DNA from: Syntrophaceae bacterium UBA2280
GTDB lineage: Bacteria > Desulfobacterota > Syntrophia > Syntrophales > Smithellaceae
Assembly (NCBI GenBank): GCA_002347685.1
Contig: DDWS01000032.1
Span: 1-64,000 of the forward strand
Length of the DNA stretch: 64,000 nucleotides
Reading direction: 5' to 3'
Both the position numbers and the translations under genes were made by a program. The notes beneath the pieces are model-generated. The model made no database searches. It saw nothing but the letters and a program-made list of their open reading frames with translations, and was not told the DNA's origin. Every line of letters starts with the position of its first letter. The first letter of the stretch is position 1. Of the stretch, positions 1 through 8,855 are shown piece by piece.

Positions 1-128
1 CCGTCGAATCTTTGGGTGCCAATTACTATCTGCAAATCGGCCTTGAAACGGCTGTTGCTCCCAAGATACAAGCCCCCTGGCACTACAACGCCGGTTTCAG
101 GCTGGCGCAATCGGCCTTAACTCAATAA
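1..128 (+). CDS. C-terminal fragment of an unidentified protein
   Basis: An open frame enters from the left edge (first full codon at position 3) and stops at the TAA at 126-128, giving about 41 residues that end in RLAQSALTQ. The fragment is rich in aromatic and small residues (GANYYLQIGLE, WHYNAGFRL). It is too short to assign to a family. The strong terminator at 191-228 lies just downstream, which supports this being the real end of a rightward gene. Confidence 0.5.
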   Translation, partial: VESLGANYYLQIGLETAVAPKIQAPWHYNAGFRLAQSALTQ

Positions 129-190
129 TACTTGTGCAGACCGTACAGTATGTGAAAGAAAACGTTAACTATTCCATCAGCACTGAAAGA

Positions 191-228
191 AAAAGAGCCG
201 TCTTCCTCATCCGGAAGACGGCTCTTTT
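191..228. terminator. Bidirectional intrinsic terminator
   Basis: A perfect 16-bp inverted repeat (191-206 with 213-228) surrounds a 6-nt loop. It has an A run on the left and a T run on the right, so it can terminate on both strands. It sits between the rightward fragment ending at 128 and the leftward M15 peptidase gene ending at 310, as expected for convergent genes. Confidence 0.9.
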
Positions 229-309
229 GTCGTCGGTTCAATGGTGTTGCCGGTCCGTGGTTTTCAGCAGGCCGACGGGTTTGCACCGACCGGGCGTCAG
301 CAGGTGTCT

Positions 310-864
310 TCATGTTTTTTCAAAATGATGATAATCTTTTGGCTGATCGAAATGGCCGCCCCAGTGCCAGCCGAGCCTTCTGAATTCTTCAACCACCGGA
401 TGCTTTGCGCCGAAGGTTCCGGGCCTGGACGGCTGATATTTCGCGCCTTCCGGCGCGATGATTCCTGTCGGATAGATAACGGGATTCTGCACGGGGTTGA
501 TATCGACCGCACGGCCGAATGCGTGCAGCGAGATTTTATTGGTTCCCTCAATCACGCGGAAGTTGAAAGCGGACGTATTGTTGTCCGCCATGGAATCACC
601 GTCATCCCATCGATAGGCGACGATGGGGACCACCCTGCCGAGCGGGAATTTCAGTTTTTCGATCAGCTGAAAGATTTCGTAGATGTCGTCTTCGAGCCTC
701 GCGTCCACGAGGATCTGGCCTGAGTGGCGCAGGCCGTCGAAAGAATAGTAGGCCACATCGACCATGGATAGAGCATCAATCACTTCCAGGGGCGCCGGGC
801 TGCCTTCAATGGCATCGGAAAAGCTCATGGCGCTGTCAATAATGATTTGTTCGTTTGTCGTCAT
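310..864 (-). CDS. M15-family peptidoglycan peptidase (M15C / VanY-like)
   Basis: This 184-residue protein is probably a zinc D,D-carboxypeptidase or L-Ala-D-Glu-type peptidase that cleaves peptidoglycan stem peptides. The SLHAFGRAVDINP stretch carries the His and Asp zinc ligands of the SxHxxGxAxD motif. The C-terminal WGGHF...DYHHFEK block supplies the catalytic Asp/Glu and the last His ligand. I see no clear signal peptide, so it may act like an endolysin or have a short leader that I missed. The ATG at 864 is preceded by a strong GGAGGAAGG. It lies 24 bp after the glycosyltransferase fusion and probably ends the leftward operon. Confidence 0.8.
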   Translation of the reverse strand: MTTNEQIIIDSAMSFSDAIEGSPAPLEVIDALSMVDVAYYSFDGLRHSGQILVDARLEDDIYEIFQLIEKLKFPLGRVVPIVAYRWDDGDSMADNNTSAFNFRVIEGTNKISLHAFGRAVDINPVQNPVIYPTGIIAPEGAKYQPSRPGTFGAKHPVVEEFRRLGWHWGGHFDQPKDYHHFEKT

Positions 865-888
865 TCGTCCTTCCTCCCCGAAGGAGCC

Positions 889-3276
889 TTACAATTCCTT
901 CACAATCCAGTCGAGCATCGCTTCGCCCAGGGAGACTTCCCGGTAAATGCGCCGGATTGTTTCGCGATCGAGGCGTTCAAAATCCCTCTTTTCCGGGGTG
1001 ATGATCACCCCGGCCATGTCGATGGCGCCGGGCGAGACAAACAGACGCTGTTTTCCGGAGGCGAAATACGCGTCGGGGCGGTGCTTGCTTCGTAAAAACA
1101 CGACGAGCCGCCAGGAATGATTCTCGCAGGCGCAGATGACATTCACCATGGGTTCTTCCGTGGTTTTCAGGATTCCTTTGGCGGCTTTCAGCAATCTGGT
1201 GAACTGCCGGGCCAATGCTTTTTCGTTTCGGGACTCCAGCACGATGATGGATCGGTCGAAGCCCTGGCTGTAACGAACGGATGCGTCGCGTTTCGCGGGT
1301 ACAAGCGAGGTCAGAAAATTCAAAAAGGGAAGCGCGCCGGAAGGAATCATCTGAAAATGCAGATGGTCGGGTGCGGAGGCGCCTGCGGCCGGGCCGTTGT
1401 AGAAAACGGCGAAATCCGGTGCAACATCGGCGCTCAGGCGCAAAAGCCCGTCTAATGTCTGTGCTGTGATCTCCTGCGGCTGGTGTTTGAGGGCCGATAC
1501 CGTGAAATGCGCATCGAAGATCGGGGCGGGATTGCACAGGATCAGATATTCACCGTGGTACAGAATGCCTCGCTGAGCGGCCGGGAGGTTGTCGGCGCAC
1601 AGGAAACAGGGACGCTTTTTAACCGATTCCGCGTCCACGGACGCACCGGAGCTTAACGCACGGGCCGGATTGAACTGCAATCTGACATGATAATTCCCGC
1701 AGTCGAGTGTCCTTTCCTCGACAAAAGAAAGGCTGCTGTGTGCCTCGTGCAGCCGTGTCCAGCTTAACTTTTGCGAATCAAACAGATTCCGGCACAGTTT
1801 TGCCAATGTCGGGCTGTCTTGTCCGGGATATTCGGCAAATATCCGGGCTGGGCCTGATCCATCGGGAATGTCTTTGAGCCTGCTTTTGCGATTTTCCTGC
1901 TTACGCGCCCGGATTTCGATTGTGCGCAGTGTGTCTTTATAATGGTCATGCCGGTTTTGCTTTTCTGCGGAGAGACGGGCATCGGTGTTGTCCGCCCAGC
2001 GGCGGCACCAGTAGAGGTTATCGTAGATCCTTCCGACTCGATATTCGCGGGTGATTCGCAGGGCCACGGCGTAATCCTCACCGTAACTTACGTTGGGAAA
2101 GCCGATGCGGCGAAGGATGGTCGTGTCAAACGCGCGTGGCGCGCCCATGCCGTTGACACGCAGCAGATTGTTGTGGCCGTTTGCCTCAGTCCATTCCCGG
2201 TGGTCGATCTTTCCGGGCGGAATCGTTTTCAGCCGTTCGTTGACGATCGTATAGGATCCCACGACCATCGCGAAGCGGCCCTTGCGCAGGGTATCGACAA
2301 TCTTTTGCAATGCGGCGGACGAACTGTACAGGTCGTCGGAGTCCAGCTGCACGGCATAACGCCCGCAATCACGCGACTGGAGGGCTTCATTCCAGCAGCC
2401 GCCGATGCCCAGGTCGCGCCGCTTCGGGATCAGGTGCACAATGGAGGGATGTTTTGCGGCAAAATTCCCGATGATGCCGGTGGTGCCGTCCGTCGAGTGA
2501 TTGTCCACAACGATGATGTTGAATGCAAAATCCGTCTTTTGGGAAAGCGCGCTTTTCAGCGCGCCGGCAATGGTCTTTTTGCGGTTGAGAACGGGGATGA
2601 CGATGCTGGCTTCCACGGGGAAAACCGCTTTCCTGTCATCGGCTTTCCGGAGGGCAGGCGGCAGGCACGCACCGATTCGCCGCAGATGGGCCGTGGCGAT
2701 TTTTTCGTATTGCTTCTGGCGCCGGAAGTTTTCCTTTGCGACATAGTCAAAGTGGCTGTCTTTGCCGCCGGCCGGTTTTTGAGGCTGCCTTCTTTTTGTC
2801 ACGGTATAGAGGCACTCGGGAATGTGCAGGATCGAATGGTCAGCGGAAATTTTCAGACGCAGATCGTACCAGGCAGCATCGGGGTCGGCAGGCAGAGCGC
2901 CGTATTTCAAAAGGGCCTCCCGGATGGCAAAGGAAGAAAGGATGAAAAAAGGGCCGAAAATAAAATCGTTGCGGATGGCGCCTTCCTGCCAGCCGATCAG
3001 GGGTGTGGGATTCAGGCCGTTTTTGTCATGCAGAAAATAATCGGAATAAATCAGACCGGCGTGCGTGTCACGCGCCACGGCCAAAAGACGCCGCAAAGAA
3101 AGCGGATCGCATGAAATGCGGACCGATGAATCGGCAAACAGCAGAAATTCGGACGCGGCGTTTTTGAAAAACGTCGATGGACGGCGGATGTTGCTGACGG
3201 GATGATCCTCCGTGGGCGGAAAGTCCGCTTCGTTCAGGATGAGAAAACGTCCCAGTTGAAATGCCGAAGGTTTCAT
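889..3276 (-). CDS. Double GT-A glycosyltransferase fused to a GDP-L-galactose phosphorylase-like domain (DUF4922)
   Basis: This 795-residue protein has three parts. Residues ~1-200 look like the second half of a GT-A fold (LIYSDYFLHDKNG, then GAIRNDFIFGPFF). Residues ~220-450 are a complete family 2 glycosyltransferase (EASIVIPVLNRKKTI, NHSTDGTTGI, the DxD-like QLDSDDLY, and GEDYAVALRITREY). The C-terminal ~300 residues have CFLC and the PDHLHFQMIP block, the HxHxQ signature of HIT/GalT-type nucleotidyl transferases and of plant VTC2-type phosphorylases. Pfam calls this domain DUF4922, from memory. A role in building or recycling a nucleotide sugar for a surface glycan is inferred. It follows lptE by about 20 bp. 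Confidence 0.75.
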   Translation of the reverse strand: MKPSAFQLGRFLILNEADFPPTEDHPVSNIRRPSTFFKNAASEFLLFADSSVRISCDPLSLRRLLAVARDTHAGLIYSDYFLHDKNGLNPTPLIGWQEGAIRNDFIFGPFFILSSFAIREALLKYGALPADPDAAWYDLRLKISADHSILHIPECLYTVTKRRQPQKPAGGKDSHFDYVAKENFRRQKQYEKIATAHLRRIGACLPPALRKADDRKAVFPVEASIVIPVLNRKKTIAGALKSALSQKTDFAFNIIVVDNHSTDGTTGIIGNFAAKHPSIVHLIPKRRDLGIGGCWNEALQSRDCGRYAVQLDSDDLYSSSAALQKIVDTLRKGRFAMVVGSYTIVNERLKTIPPGKIDHREWTEANGHNNLLRVNGMGAPRAFDTTILRRIGFPNVSYGEDYAVALRITREYRVGRIYDNLYWCRRWADNTDARLSAEKQNRHDHYKDTLRTIEIRARKQENRKSRLKDIPDGSGPARIFAEYPGQDSPTLAKLCRNLFDSQKLSWTRLHEAHSSLSFVEERTLDCGNYHVRLQFNPARALSSGASVDAESVKKRPCFLCADNLPAAQRGILYHGEYLILCNPAPIFDAHFTVSALKHQPQEITAQTLDGLLRLSADVAPDFAVFYNGPAAGASAPDHLHFQMIPSGALPFLNFLTSLVPAKRDASVRYSQGFDRSIIVLESRNEKALARQFTRLLKAAKGILKTTEEPMVNVICACENHSWRLVVFLRSKHRPDAYFASGKQRLFVSPGAIDMAGVIITPEKRDFERLDRETIRRIYREVSLGEAMLDWIVKEL

Positions 3277-3296
3277 GAATATCCGCCAGGAGGTGT

Positions 3297-3833
3297 TTAA
3301 AAGTTGGACATCATCATGTTGAAAGCGCTCTCCGCCGTGTCGGCCGCCAGTTTTTCATAGGCGATTCTCCGTGTGCCCGGAAGCGCGTTGATGTCGTCTT
3401 CCAGCTCGTAGTCAATGGTGCCCCGAATCTGTCGCGACGACCAGATCGTCTTGCCTGTGGCCTTTTCGATAAAACTCGCCTGCAAAACGATCGTTGCCCG
3501 CTCTTCGGCGGCCAGGATGTTTTTTCGGTAGGAAAGCGTCGTTGTGTGGAGGTTGAGGATGGTTCCGCTGAGCACCGCGTCGGCCTGATCTGCGTCGTGG
3601 GTGACTTTAAAGCGGCTGCTCTGGATGAACTCATCGATGAACGCCGAACGCATCATGTTTTCCAGATCCGCCTGCGCGGTTTGATTGCCGAAGGGTTCGA
3701 CGTACACCTGTCTTATGTTTTTGTCGATGTGTTCGCCCTGCGGCGCGAAGGCATACCCGCAGCCGATGATCCAGGACAAAACGAATACAGGCGTGAAAAT
3801 TCGGATGAGACTTCGAAGACGTTTGTTTAGCAT
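3297..3833 (-). CDS. lptE: LPS-assembly lipoprotein LptE
   Basis: This 178-residue lipoprotein should form the plug of the LptD outer-membrane LPS translocon. The N-terminus has a hydrophobic segment followed by the lipobox-like SWIIGCGY, with Cys as the lipidation site. The body matches the LptE pattern: a GYAF start, IRQVYVEPFGNQT, then DADAVLSGTI and a Tyr/Arg-rich strand. It starts 9 bp after leuS stops, the classic leuS-lptE arrangement of proteobacteria. The ATG at 3833 has GGTGGAG upstream. Confidence 0.85.
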   Translation of the reverse strand: MLNKRLRSLIRIFTPVFVLSWIIGCGYAFAPQGEHIDKNIRQVYVEPFGNQTAQADLENMMRSAFIDEFIQSSRFKVTHDADQADAVLSGTILNLHTTTLSYRKNILAAEERATIVLQASFIEKATGKTIWSSRQIRGTIDYELEDDINALPGTRRIAYEKLAADTAESAFNMMMSNF

Positions 3834-3842
3834 GGCTCCACC

Positions 3843-6419
3843 TTATCTGGCGACGATATTGACGAGTTTTCCGGGCACGTAGATGACCTTGTGCACGTTT
3901 AAATCTCCAATGAAGGAGATGATCTTTTCATCCGCCAGCGCATTGTTTTTGATCTTTTCTTCCCCTTCATCGACCGAAACGGTCATCCGGCTGCGCAGCT
4001 TGCCGTTGATTTGAATGACGATCGTCATCTCGTCTTCGCAGGCGATGGCCGGATCGAAAACGGGCCAGGGCATGTCGGAGGCGGGCGTTTTGTGTCCGAG
4101 CATCTGCCAGAGCTCTTCGGTCATATGCGGGACGATGGGGCAAAGCAAAAGTACCGCTGCTTCAATGGCCTCGCGCACGACAGCCAGCGCGGCCGTGTTT
4201 TCTTTTGCGGGACGCCCGAAGGCATACAGGGTGTTGACCAGCTCCATGACCGCGCTGATGGCCGTGTTGAAATGGAAGCGGTCTTCGATGTCGATGGTGA
4301 CTTTGCGGATCGTCTGATGCGTCTTTCGCCGCAATGCCTTGAGTTCGCCGTCGGAGGCGGTTCCGGCCGACGCGGGCGCGACGGTTTTGATGTCCTCGAC
4401 GTACTCGTCAAAGATGCGCCACAGGCGCCCCAGAAACCGGAATGATCCGTCCACGCCCTGATCGCTCCATTCCAGGTCTTTTTCCGGCGGTGCGGCAAAC
4501 AGGCAGAACATGCGCGCCGTGTCCGCGCCGTAGGTTTTGACCAGATAATCCGGGTCGATCACGTTTTTTAGCGATTTGGACATCTTTTCCGTTTTGCCGA
4601 TGATGATGTCTTTTCCGCACAGATGACATTTTCCGTCTGCCGCCTGTTCGGGGAAGACATAGCCGTGCTCTGGGCACTTCGTGGTTTCCTTGCACACCAT
4701 GCCCTGCGTGAGCAGATTGGTGAAGGGTTCGTCCACGCCGAGCACGCCGAAGTCGCGCAGCATCTTGGTGTAGAACCGCGCATAGAGCAGATGCAAAATC
4801 GCATGTTCGATGCCGCCGATGTACTGATCCACCGGCATCCAGTAATCAAGCTTTTTGCGGTCCAGTCCCGGTTTTGTGTCGCAGTCGGGGCTGCAGTACC
4901 GGTCGAAATACCATGAGGATTCCACAAACGTGTCCATCGTGTCCGTTTCGCGCCTGGCCTTGCCGCCGCACTTGGGGCAGGTGGTATCGACGAATTCCTT
5001 GAGCGCCGCAAGCGGTGAGCCGCCCTCCGGACTGAAGACGACGTTTTCGGGAAGAACAACGGGCAGATCCTCTTCTTTCACCGCAACGATGCCGCACAGG
5101 TCGCAGTTGATCATGGGGATGGGCGCCCCCCAGTAGCGCTGCCGCGAGATGCCCCAGTCGCGCAGGCGGTATTGAATGGTGCGTTTGCCTTTGCCCTGGG
5201 CCTCCAGAAAATCGGCGATGGCCTCCAGAACCTTTGTGTTCTCCATGCCGTCGAATTGTCCCGAGTTGACGAGAATGCCTTCATCCACATAGGCCTCCGT
5301 CATGGTGGCGGGGTCCAGCATTTTGTCTTTCGGCGATATGACGACGATGAGCGGCAGGTTAAATTTTTTGGCGAACTCAAAGTCGCGCTGGTCGTGCGTG
5401 GGAACGGCCATGACGCAGCCGGTGCCGTAGTCGGCCAAAACGAAGTTTGCGGCATAGACGGGCATTTCCCCGCCGGTGAGCGGATTTCTGCAGTAGGAAT
5501 CCAGAAACAGGCCTTCTTTCTCGTAGTATTCGGAGGTCCGCATGAGCTTGTCTTGCTTTTTGACTTTTTCCACAAATGATCGCACTTCGCCTTCACAGGG
5601 TTTCCCCTTGGCCAGTTCCATGACCAGCGGATGCTCGGCGGCCACCAGCATGAAGGTTGCTCCGAAGAGCGTGTCCTGGCGGGTGGTGAAAACTTTGATC
5701 GCGCCTTCAGAACCGATGAGCGGAAAATCCACTTCGCAGCCGTAGCTTTTGCCGATCCAGTTTTTCTGCATGGTCATGACGCGTTCCGGCCAGCCGGGCA
5801 GCTTGTCGCAGTAATCCAGAAGCTCCTCGATATAGGCTGTGATTTTGAAGAACCACTGATCGAGGACTTTCTCGGTGACTTCTTCGCCGCAGCGCCAGCA
5901 CAGGCCGCCTTCGACCTGTTCGTTGGCAAGCACCGTGTCGCACTTGACGCAAAAATTGACGGTGGAACGTTTTTTATAGGCCAGTCCTTTTTCGACCATC
6001 CAGATGAAGAAAAGCTGCTCCCAGCGATAGTATTTCGGATCGCAGGTGGCCACTTCGCGGTCCCAGTCGTAGCTGAAGCCCATGCGCTTGAGCTGCATTT
6101 TCATGTGATCGATGTTTTCGTGGGTCCATTTGGCCGGATGGATTTTATGCTCGATGGCGGCATTTTCGGCCGGCATGCCGAAGGCGTCCCACCCGATCGG
6201 ATGCAGGACATTGTGGCCCTTCATGCGTTTGTAGCGGGCAACGACATCGCCGATGGTATAGTTTCGGACATGGCCGATATGAATTTTGCCGGACGGGTAG
6301 GGAAACATTTCCAGCAGATAGTATTTCGGTTTGCTTTGATCTTCGGTGACGCTAAACGTTTTTTCTTCTTCCCACTTCTTTTGCCATTTTTCTTCGATGG
6401 CGGTCGGATCGTACTTCAT
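3843..6419 (-). CDS. leuS: Leucyl-tRNA synthetase
   Basis: This 858-residue class I aminoacyl-tRNA synthetase is the usual bacterial length and charges tRNA-Leu. The HIGH signature is at residues 47-50 ([13 protein letters not shown]) and KMSKS at 612-616. The editing (CP1) domain lies between them, with the [14 protein letters not shown] block. Zinc-ribbon cysteines occur at CVKC...CWRC and in an insert just before KMSKS (CPEHGYVF...CHLC). It is the first gene of the leuS-lptE-GT fusion-M15 run. Confidence 0.97.
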   Translation of the reverse strand: MKYDPTAIEEKWQKKWEEEKTFSVTEDQSKPKYYLLEMFPYPSGKIHIGHVRNYTIGDVVARYKRMKGHNVLHPIGWDAFGMPAENAAIEHKIHPAKWTHENIDHMKMQLKRMGFSYDWDREVATCDPKYYRWEQLFFIWMVEKGLAYKKRSTVNFCVKCDTVLANEQVEGGLCWRCGEEVTEKVLDQWFFKITAYIEELLDYCDKLPGWPERVMTMQKNWIGKSYGCEVDFPLIGSEGAIKVFTTRQDTLFGATFMLVAAEHPLVMELAKGKPCEGEVRSFVEKVKKQDKLMRTSEYYEKEGLFLDSYCRNPLTGGEMPVYAANFVLADYGTGCVMAVPTHDQRDFEFAKKFNLPLIVVISPKDKMLDPATMTEAYVDEGILVNSGQFDGMENTKVLEAIADFLEAQGKGKRTIQYRLRDWGISRQRYWGAPIPMINCDLCGIVAVKEEDLPVVLPENVVFSPEGGSPLAALKEFVDTTCPKCGGKARRETDTMDTFVESSWYFDRYCSPDCDTKPGLDRKKLDYWMPVDQYIGGIEHAILHLLYARFYTKMLRDFGVLGVDEPFTNLLTQGMVCKETTKCPEHGYVFPEQAADGKCHLCGKDIIIGKTEKMSKSLKNVIDPDYLVKTYGADTARMFCLFAAPPEKDLEWSDQGVDGSFRFLGRLWRIFDEYVEDIKTVAPASAGTASDGELKALRRKTHQTIRKVTIDIEDRFHFNTAISAVMELVNTLYAFGRPAKENTAALAVVREAIEAAVLLLCPIVPHMTEELWQMLGHKTPASDMPWPVFDPAIACEDEMTIVIQINGKLRSRMTVSVDEGEEKIKNNALADEKIISFIGDLNVHKVIYVPGKLVNIVAR

Positions 6420-6566
6420 AGGTCAGGTGTGCTCCCCAAAATCGTTAAATAATCGGCGTGTTTTCTAGCACATTGGCCCGGTGAGCGCAATAGAGGATGT
6501 AAAAAGGCAAGGCCCGAAGGTCGTTTGCATGGGCGCTTCGCGTCTGGCGTTTCTGCCCTGAGTCCT

Positions 6567-6944
6567 TCAGCCCAAATCCCTGAATTTGATCGGATCGGTT
6601 GCGTACAGCACGGCGCGTTCAACGCCCTCTTCACGGAAATGATGGGCTTTGAGGTATTCGGGGTTATTGGCCATTTTCAAAAAGGCCTCTCTGGAAGGAT
6701 ACTGCACCAGCATCACGACATCCCAGCGTTCCTCGCCGTTGAGCAGTTCGGCCGCCCTGCCCAGATAGAGCACTTTGCCGCCTACGGCTTCGACAAAAGC
6801 CCCCGCCTCTTTGGTGTAGCGCGCGTAGGAGGCGCGACCCTCCTCGCCCTTGAACTTGAGTAAATTGAGCATCACCACCGGTCCGTCGCTGTGATTTTTG
6901 GCCAGTTTGTGGAATTCATCGGGATTGGATTTGATCTCGGTCAT
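6567..6944 (-). CDS. DUF1330 family protein
   Basis: This 125-residue protein has the dimeric alpha/beta-barrel pattern of DUF1330: VVMLNLLKFK near the N-terminus, YARYTKEAGAFVEAVGGKVLYLG in the middle, and WDVVMLVQYPSREAFLKMANNPEY. Biochemical function is unknown for this family. The ATG at 6944 has AAGGAGAG at good spacing. It sits between leuS and the PFK-2-like gene and follows the latter by about 20 bp, so it may be co-transcribed. Confidence 0.8.
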   Translation of the reverse strand: MTEIKSNPDEFHKLAKNHSDGPVVMLNLLKFKGEEGRASYARYTKEAGAFVEAVGGKVLYLGRAAELLNGEERWDVVMLVQYPSREAFLKMANNPEYLKAHHFREEGVERAVLYATDPIKFRDLG

Positions 6945-6965
6945 GTTCTCTCCTTATGGTGAAAG

Positions 6966-8183
6966 TCATTCATATTTTTTGAGTTCAAACAGTTTTTTGT
7001 TCTGCGTGGAAACAATGTAATAAAAACGGTCCTGCGGGATATAGATATAAGGCACGTCATCTTCACGCCGGTACAGGAAGTGCGACAGGATCAGCCGGTT
7101 GACGGCCTGATGGCCGACGATCATGATGTTGTCTGCCCGGCGGTTGAGAAAAAATGATTTTTTTATGCCCGACTCGATTCTCGCCTTCATGATCGCATAG
7201 CTTTCACCTTCGGGATAGGCGTAGGAGTATTTGTTCGCTTCCCGCTGACGGAAAACATGCGGCATGTGCTGTTCAATTTCAGCGTAGGTCATGCCTTCAC
7301 AAATGCCGGCGTTGATTTCGTCAAACTCCCTAAGCGCGATGATGCGGCAGGCGTCCTGCCTTGCGGCAATGGCTTGCGCCGTCCGCCGGGTGCGCCGTTT
7401 GCTGCTGGTAAAAATGTAGGAGATTTTCTTTTTGGCGAAAAACTGTCCCAGCGCTTCGGCCTGCTCCTTTCCTTTTTCGGTGAGGCCCGGGTCACCGCCG
7501 ATGCGGTCTTCGAGATTGTAAGTGGTTTGCGCGTGCCGGATCAGGTAAAGATTTTTCACTTCGTCCGTGACCAGGTAGTCGCGAAGGCGCGCATAGATGC
7601 CAATAACGTCGGTGTGGCGCTCTTCAATGATCCGGTTTTGCAGAGAATCCAGGCGGACAAAATTCCGCTCCACCGCCAGCGGGGTGTAGATCATCTTATA
7701 ATAGTCAATGCGCTTTAAAAATTCCGCCTGGGCGGTTTTGGGATCCAGATGTGCGAATTCCTGGAGCCTGGTTTTTTCCTGAATGCTCAGATGCAGAATA
7801 TCCGCGTCGTCATTGACGCATTCGATAAAAAGCACGGGATGATCGTTAAGAAACGTTTCAATCATTTCTCTGCGCCGTCGGCTCGCATTGGTCGCGTCCA
7901 GGATAGCCACCCGTCCGGAATTCCTCAGGTAAGCTTTCGCCCTTTTCATGTTCATGCGGGCGAATCCGTCGCGCAGGCTGACGGCGGGGGAATTATCCGG
8001 CGAGTAGAATGACGAAAGGGAGGTTTCGGCGAGCGGACGGTGAATGCGACGCAGGTTGCCGTTGTTGAAGATGCGTGTGGCAATGGAATCCTTGCGCAGT
8101 GCATCCTGCAGCCTGACGGCCAGCGTCGATTTGCCGCGGGCGGGTAGTCCCATCAGAACGATATAGAGTTTTTCATCATTCAT
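6966..8183 (-). CDS. Bifunctional 6-phosphofructo-2-kinase / fructose-2,6-bisphosphatase-like protein
   Basis: This 405-residue protein has the full two-domain layout of eukaryotic PFKFB enzymes. The N-terminal kinase half has the Walker A GLPARGKS (residues ~12-19), the FNNGNLRR block and VAILDATNASRRRRE. The C-terminal histidine phosphatase half has LIRHAQTTYN (catalytic His ~217; RHA instead of the usual RHG), RIGGDPGLTEKG, the FDEINAGICEGMTYAEI acid-base block and VGHQAVNR. By family it would make and break fructose 2,6-bisphosphate, but that signal is not established in bacteria, so the substrate is uncertain. A TTG three bases upstream is possible, but the ATG at 8183 is preferred. It starts 6 bp after the flavoprotein gene stops and lies near pyk, gap, pgk and tpiA. 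Confidence 0.85.
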   Translation of the reverse strand: MNDEKLYIVLMGLPARGKSTLAVRLQDALRKDSIATRIFNNGNLRRIHRPLAETSLSSFYSPDNSPAVSLRDGFARMNMKRAKAYLRNSGRVAILDATNASRRRREMIETFLNDHPVLFIECVNDDADILHLSIQEKTRLQEFAHLDPKTAQAEFLKRIDYYKMIYTPLAVERNFVRLDSLQNRIIEERHTDVIGIYARLRDYLVTDEVKNLYLIRHAQTTYNLEDRIGGDPGLTEKGKEQAEALGQFFAKKKISYIFTSSKRRTRRTAQAIAARQDACRIIALREFDEINAGICEGMTYAEIEQHMPHVFRQREANKYSYAYPEGESYAIMKARIESGIKKSFFLNRRADNIMIVGHQAVNRLILSHFLYRREDDVPYIYIPQDRFYYIVSTQNKKLFELKKYE

Positions 8184-8189
8184 CAAAAA

Positions 8190-8759
8190 TTACCCGACCA
8201 TTTTGCGGCCGATATCGAAGGCCTTTTCCATAAGCGCCTGATCGGACGCGGCCGGCTTGGCTTCGCTTTCGGTGTGGATGACGCGTCCCACGACCTCCAT
8301 GCCAAGACCCGTTCCGGTCATGCCGGCCAGGTAATCGATAGACCTCTGATACTGGATGGGATTGTCCGCACCCTGGGATGTGACCAGCGCGTAGGTCTTT
8401 CCGGCCGGCACCATCGATTTGTAGCCGCCCTGCGGAAGATTGGCATACAGCGAATAAACGCGATCCACAAAAAGCTTCATCTGGCCGGAAATGCGGTACA
8501 TGTAAATCGGACACCCGATGATGACGCCCGTACAGGTCTTGACGGCTTCGAGATATGGGCTTAGCTCGTCTTTCGCGCTGCACACGCCGGGGTTTTTCCG
8601 GCAGCCCAGACAGCCCAGACAGCCTTTGAAGTTGATGTCGTGCAGGCGGATTTCCTGCGTTTGAACGCCGCGGGAGCGGGCGCCCGCAAGCATCGAGGCG
8701 ATGATTGTGGATGTGTTTCCCCCCGAACGCGGAGAACCATTGAACGCTAGAATCTGCAT
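8190..8759 (-). CDS. NADPH-dependent FMN reductase / iron-sulfur flavoprotein family
   Basis: This 189-residue flavodoxin-fold protein begins with the FMN phosphate loop FNGSPRSGGNTS. A cysteine cluster (GCLGCLGCRKNPGVC) resembles the compact 4Fe-4S motif of the Isf-type iron-sulfur flavoproteins of anaerobes. The GCPIYMYRISGQMKLFVDR block is typical of the family. It probably passes electrons between FMN, an Fe-S cluster and unknown partners in the cytoplasm. It is immediately upstream of the PFK-2-like gene and 96 bp downstream of pyk. Confidence 0.85.
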   Translation of the reverse strand: MQILAFNGSPRSGGNTSTIIASMLAGARSRGVQTQEIRLHDINFKGCLGCLGCRKNPGVCSAKDELSPYLEAVKTCTGVIIGCPIYMYRISGQMKLFVDRVYSLYANLPQGGYKSMVPAGKTYALVTSQGADNPIQYQRSIDYLAGMTGTGLGMEVVGRVIHTESEAKPAASDQALMEKAFDIGRKMVG

Positions 8760-8855
8760 GGAACCTCCCTGTGTGTTTTGCCTACGGGTTCAGTCAAATG
8801 AAGAAGGCGACAGTCCAATGGCCGTTTTGCAAAGAATTTCGCCCCTCCCGCTTTT

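Noticed and set aside
1942..3114. 390-codon plus-strand frame opposite the glycosyltransferase fusion
   Set aside because: It is an antisense shadow; the minus strand carries clear GT2 motifs.
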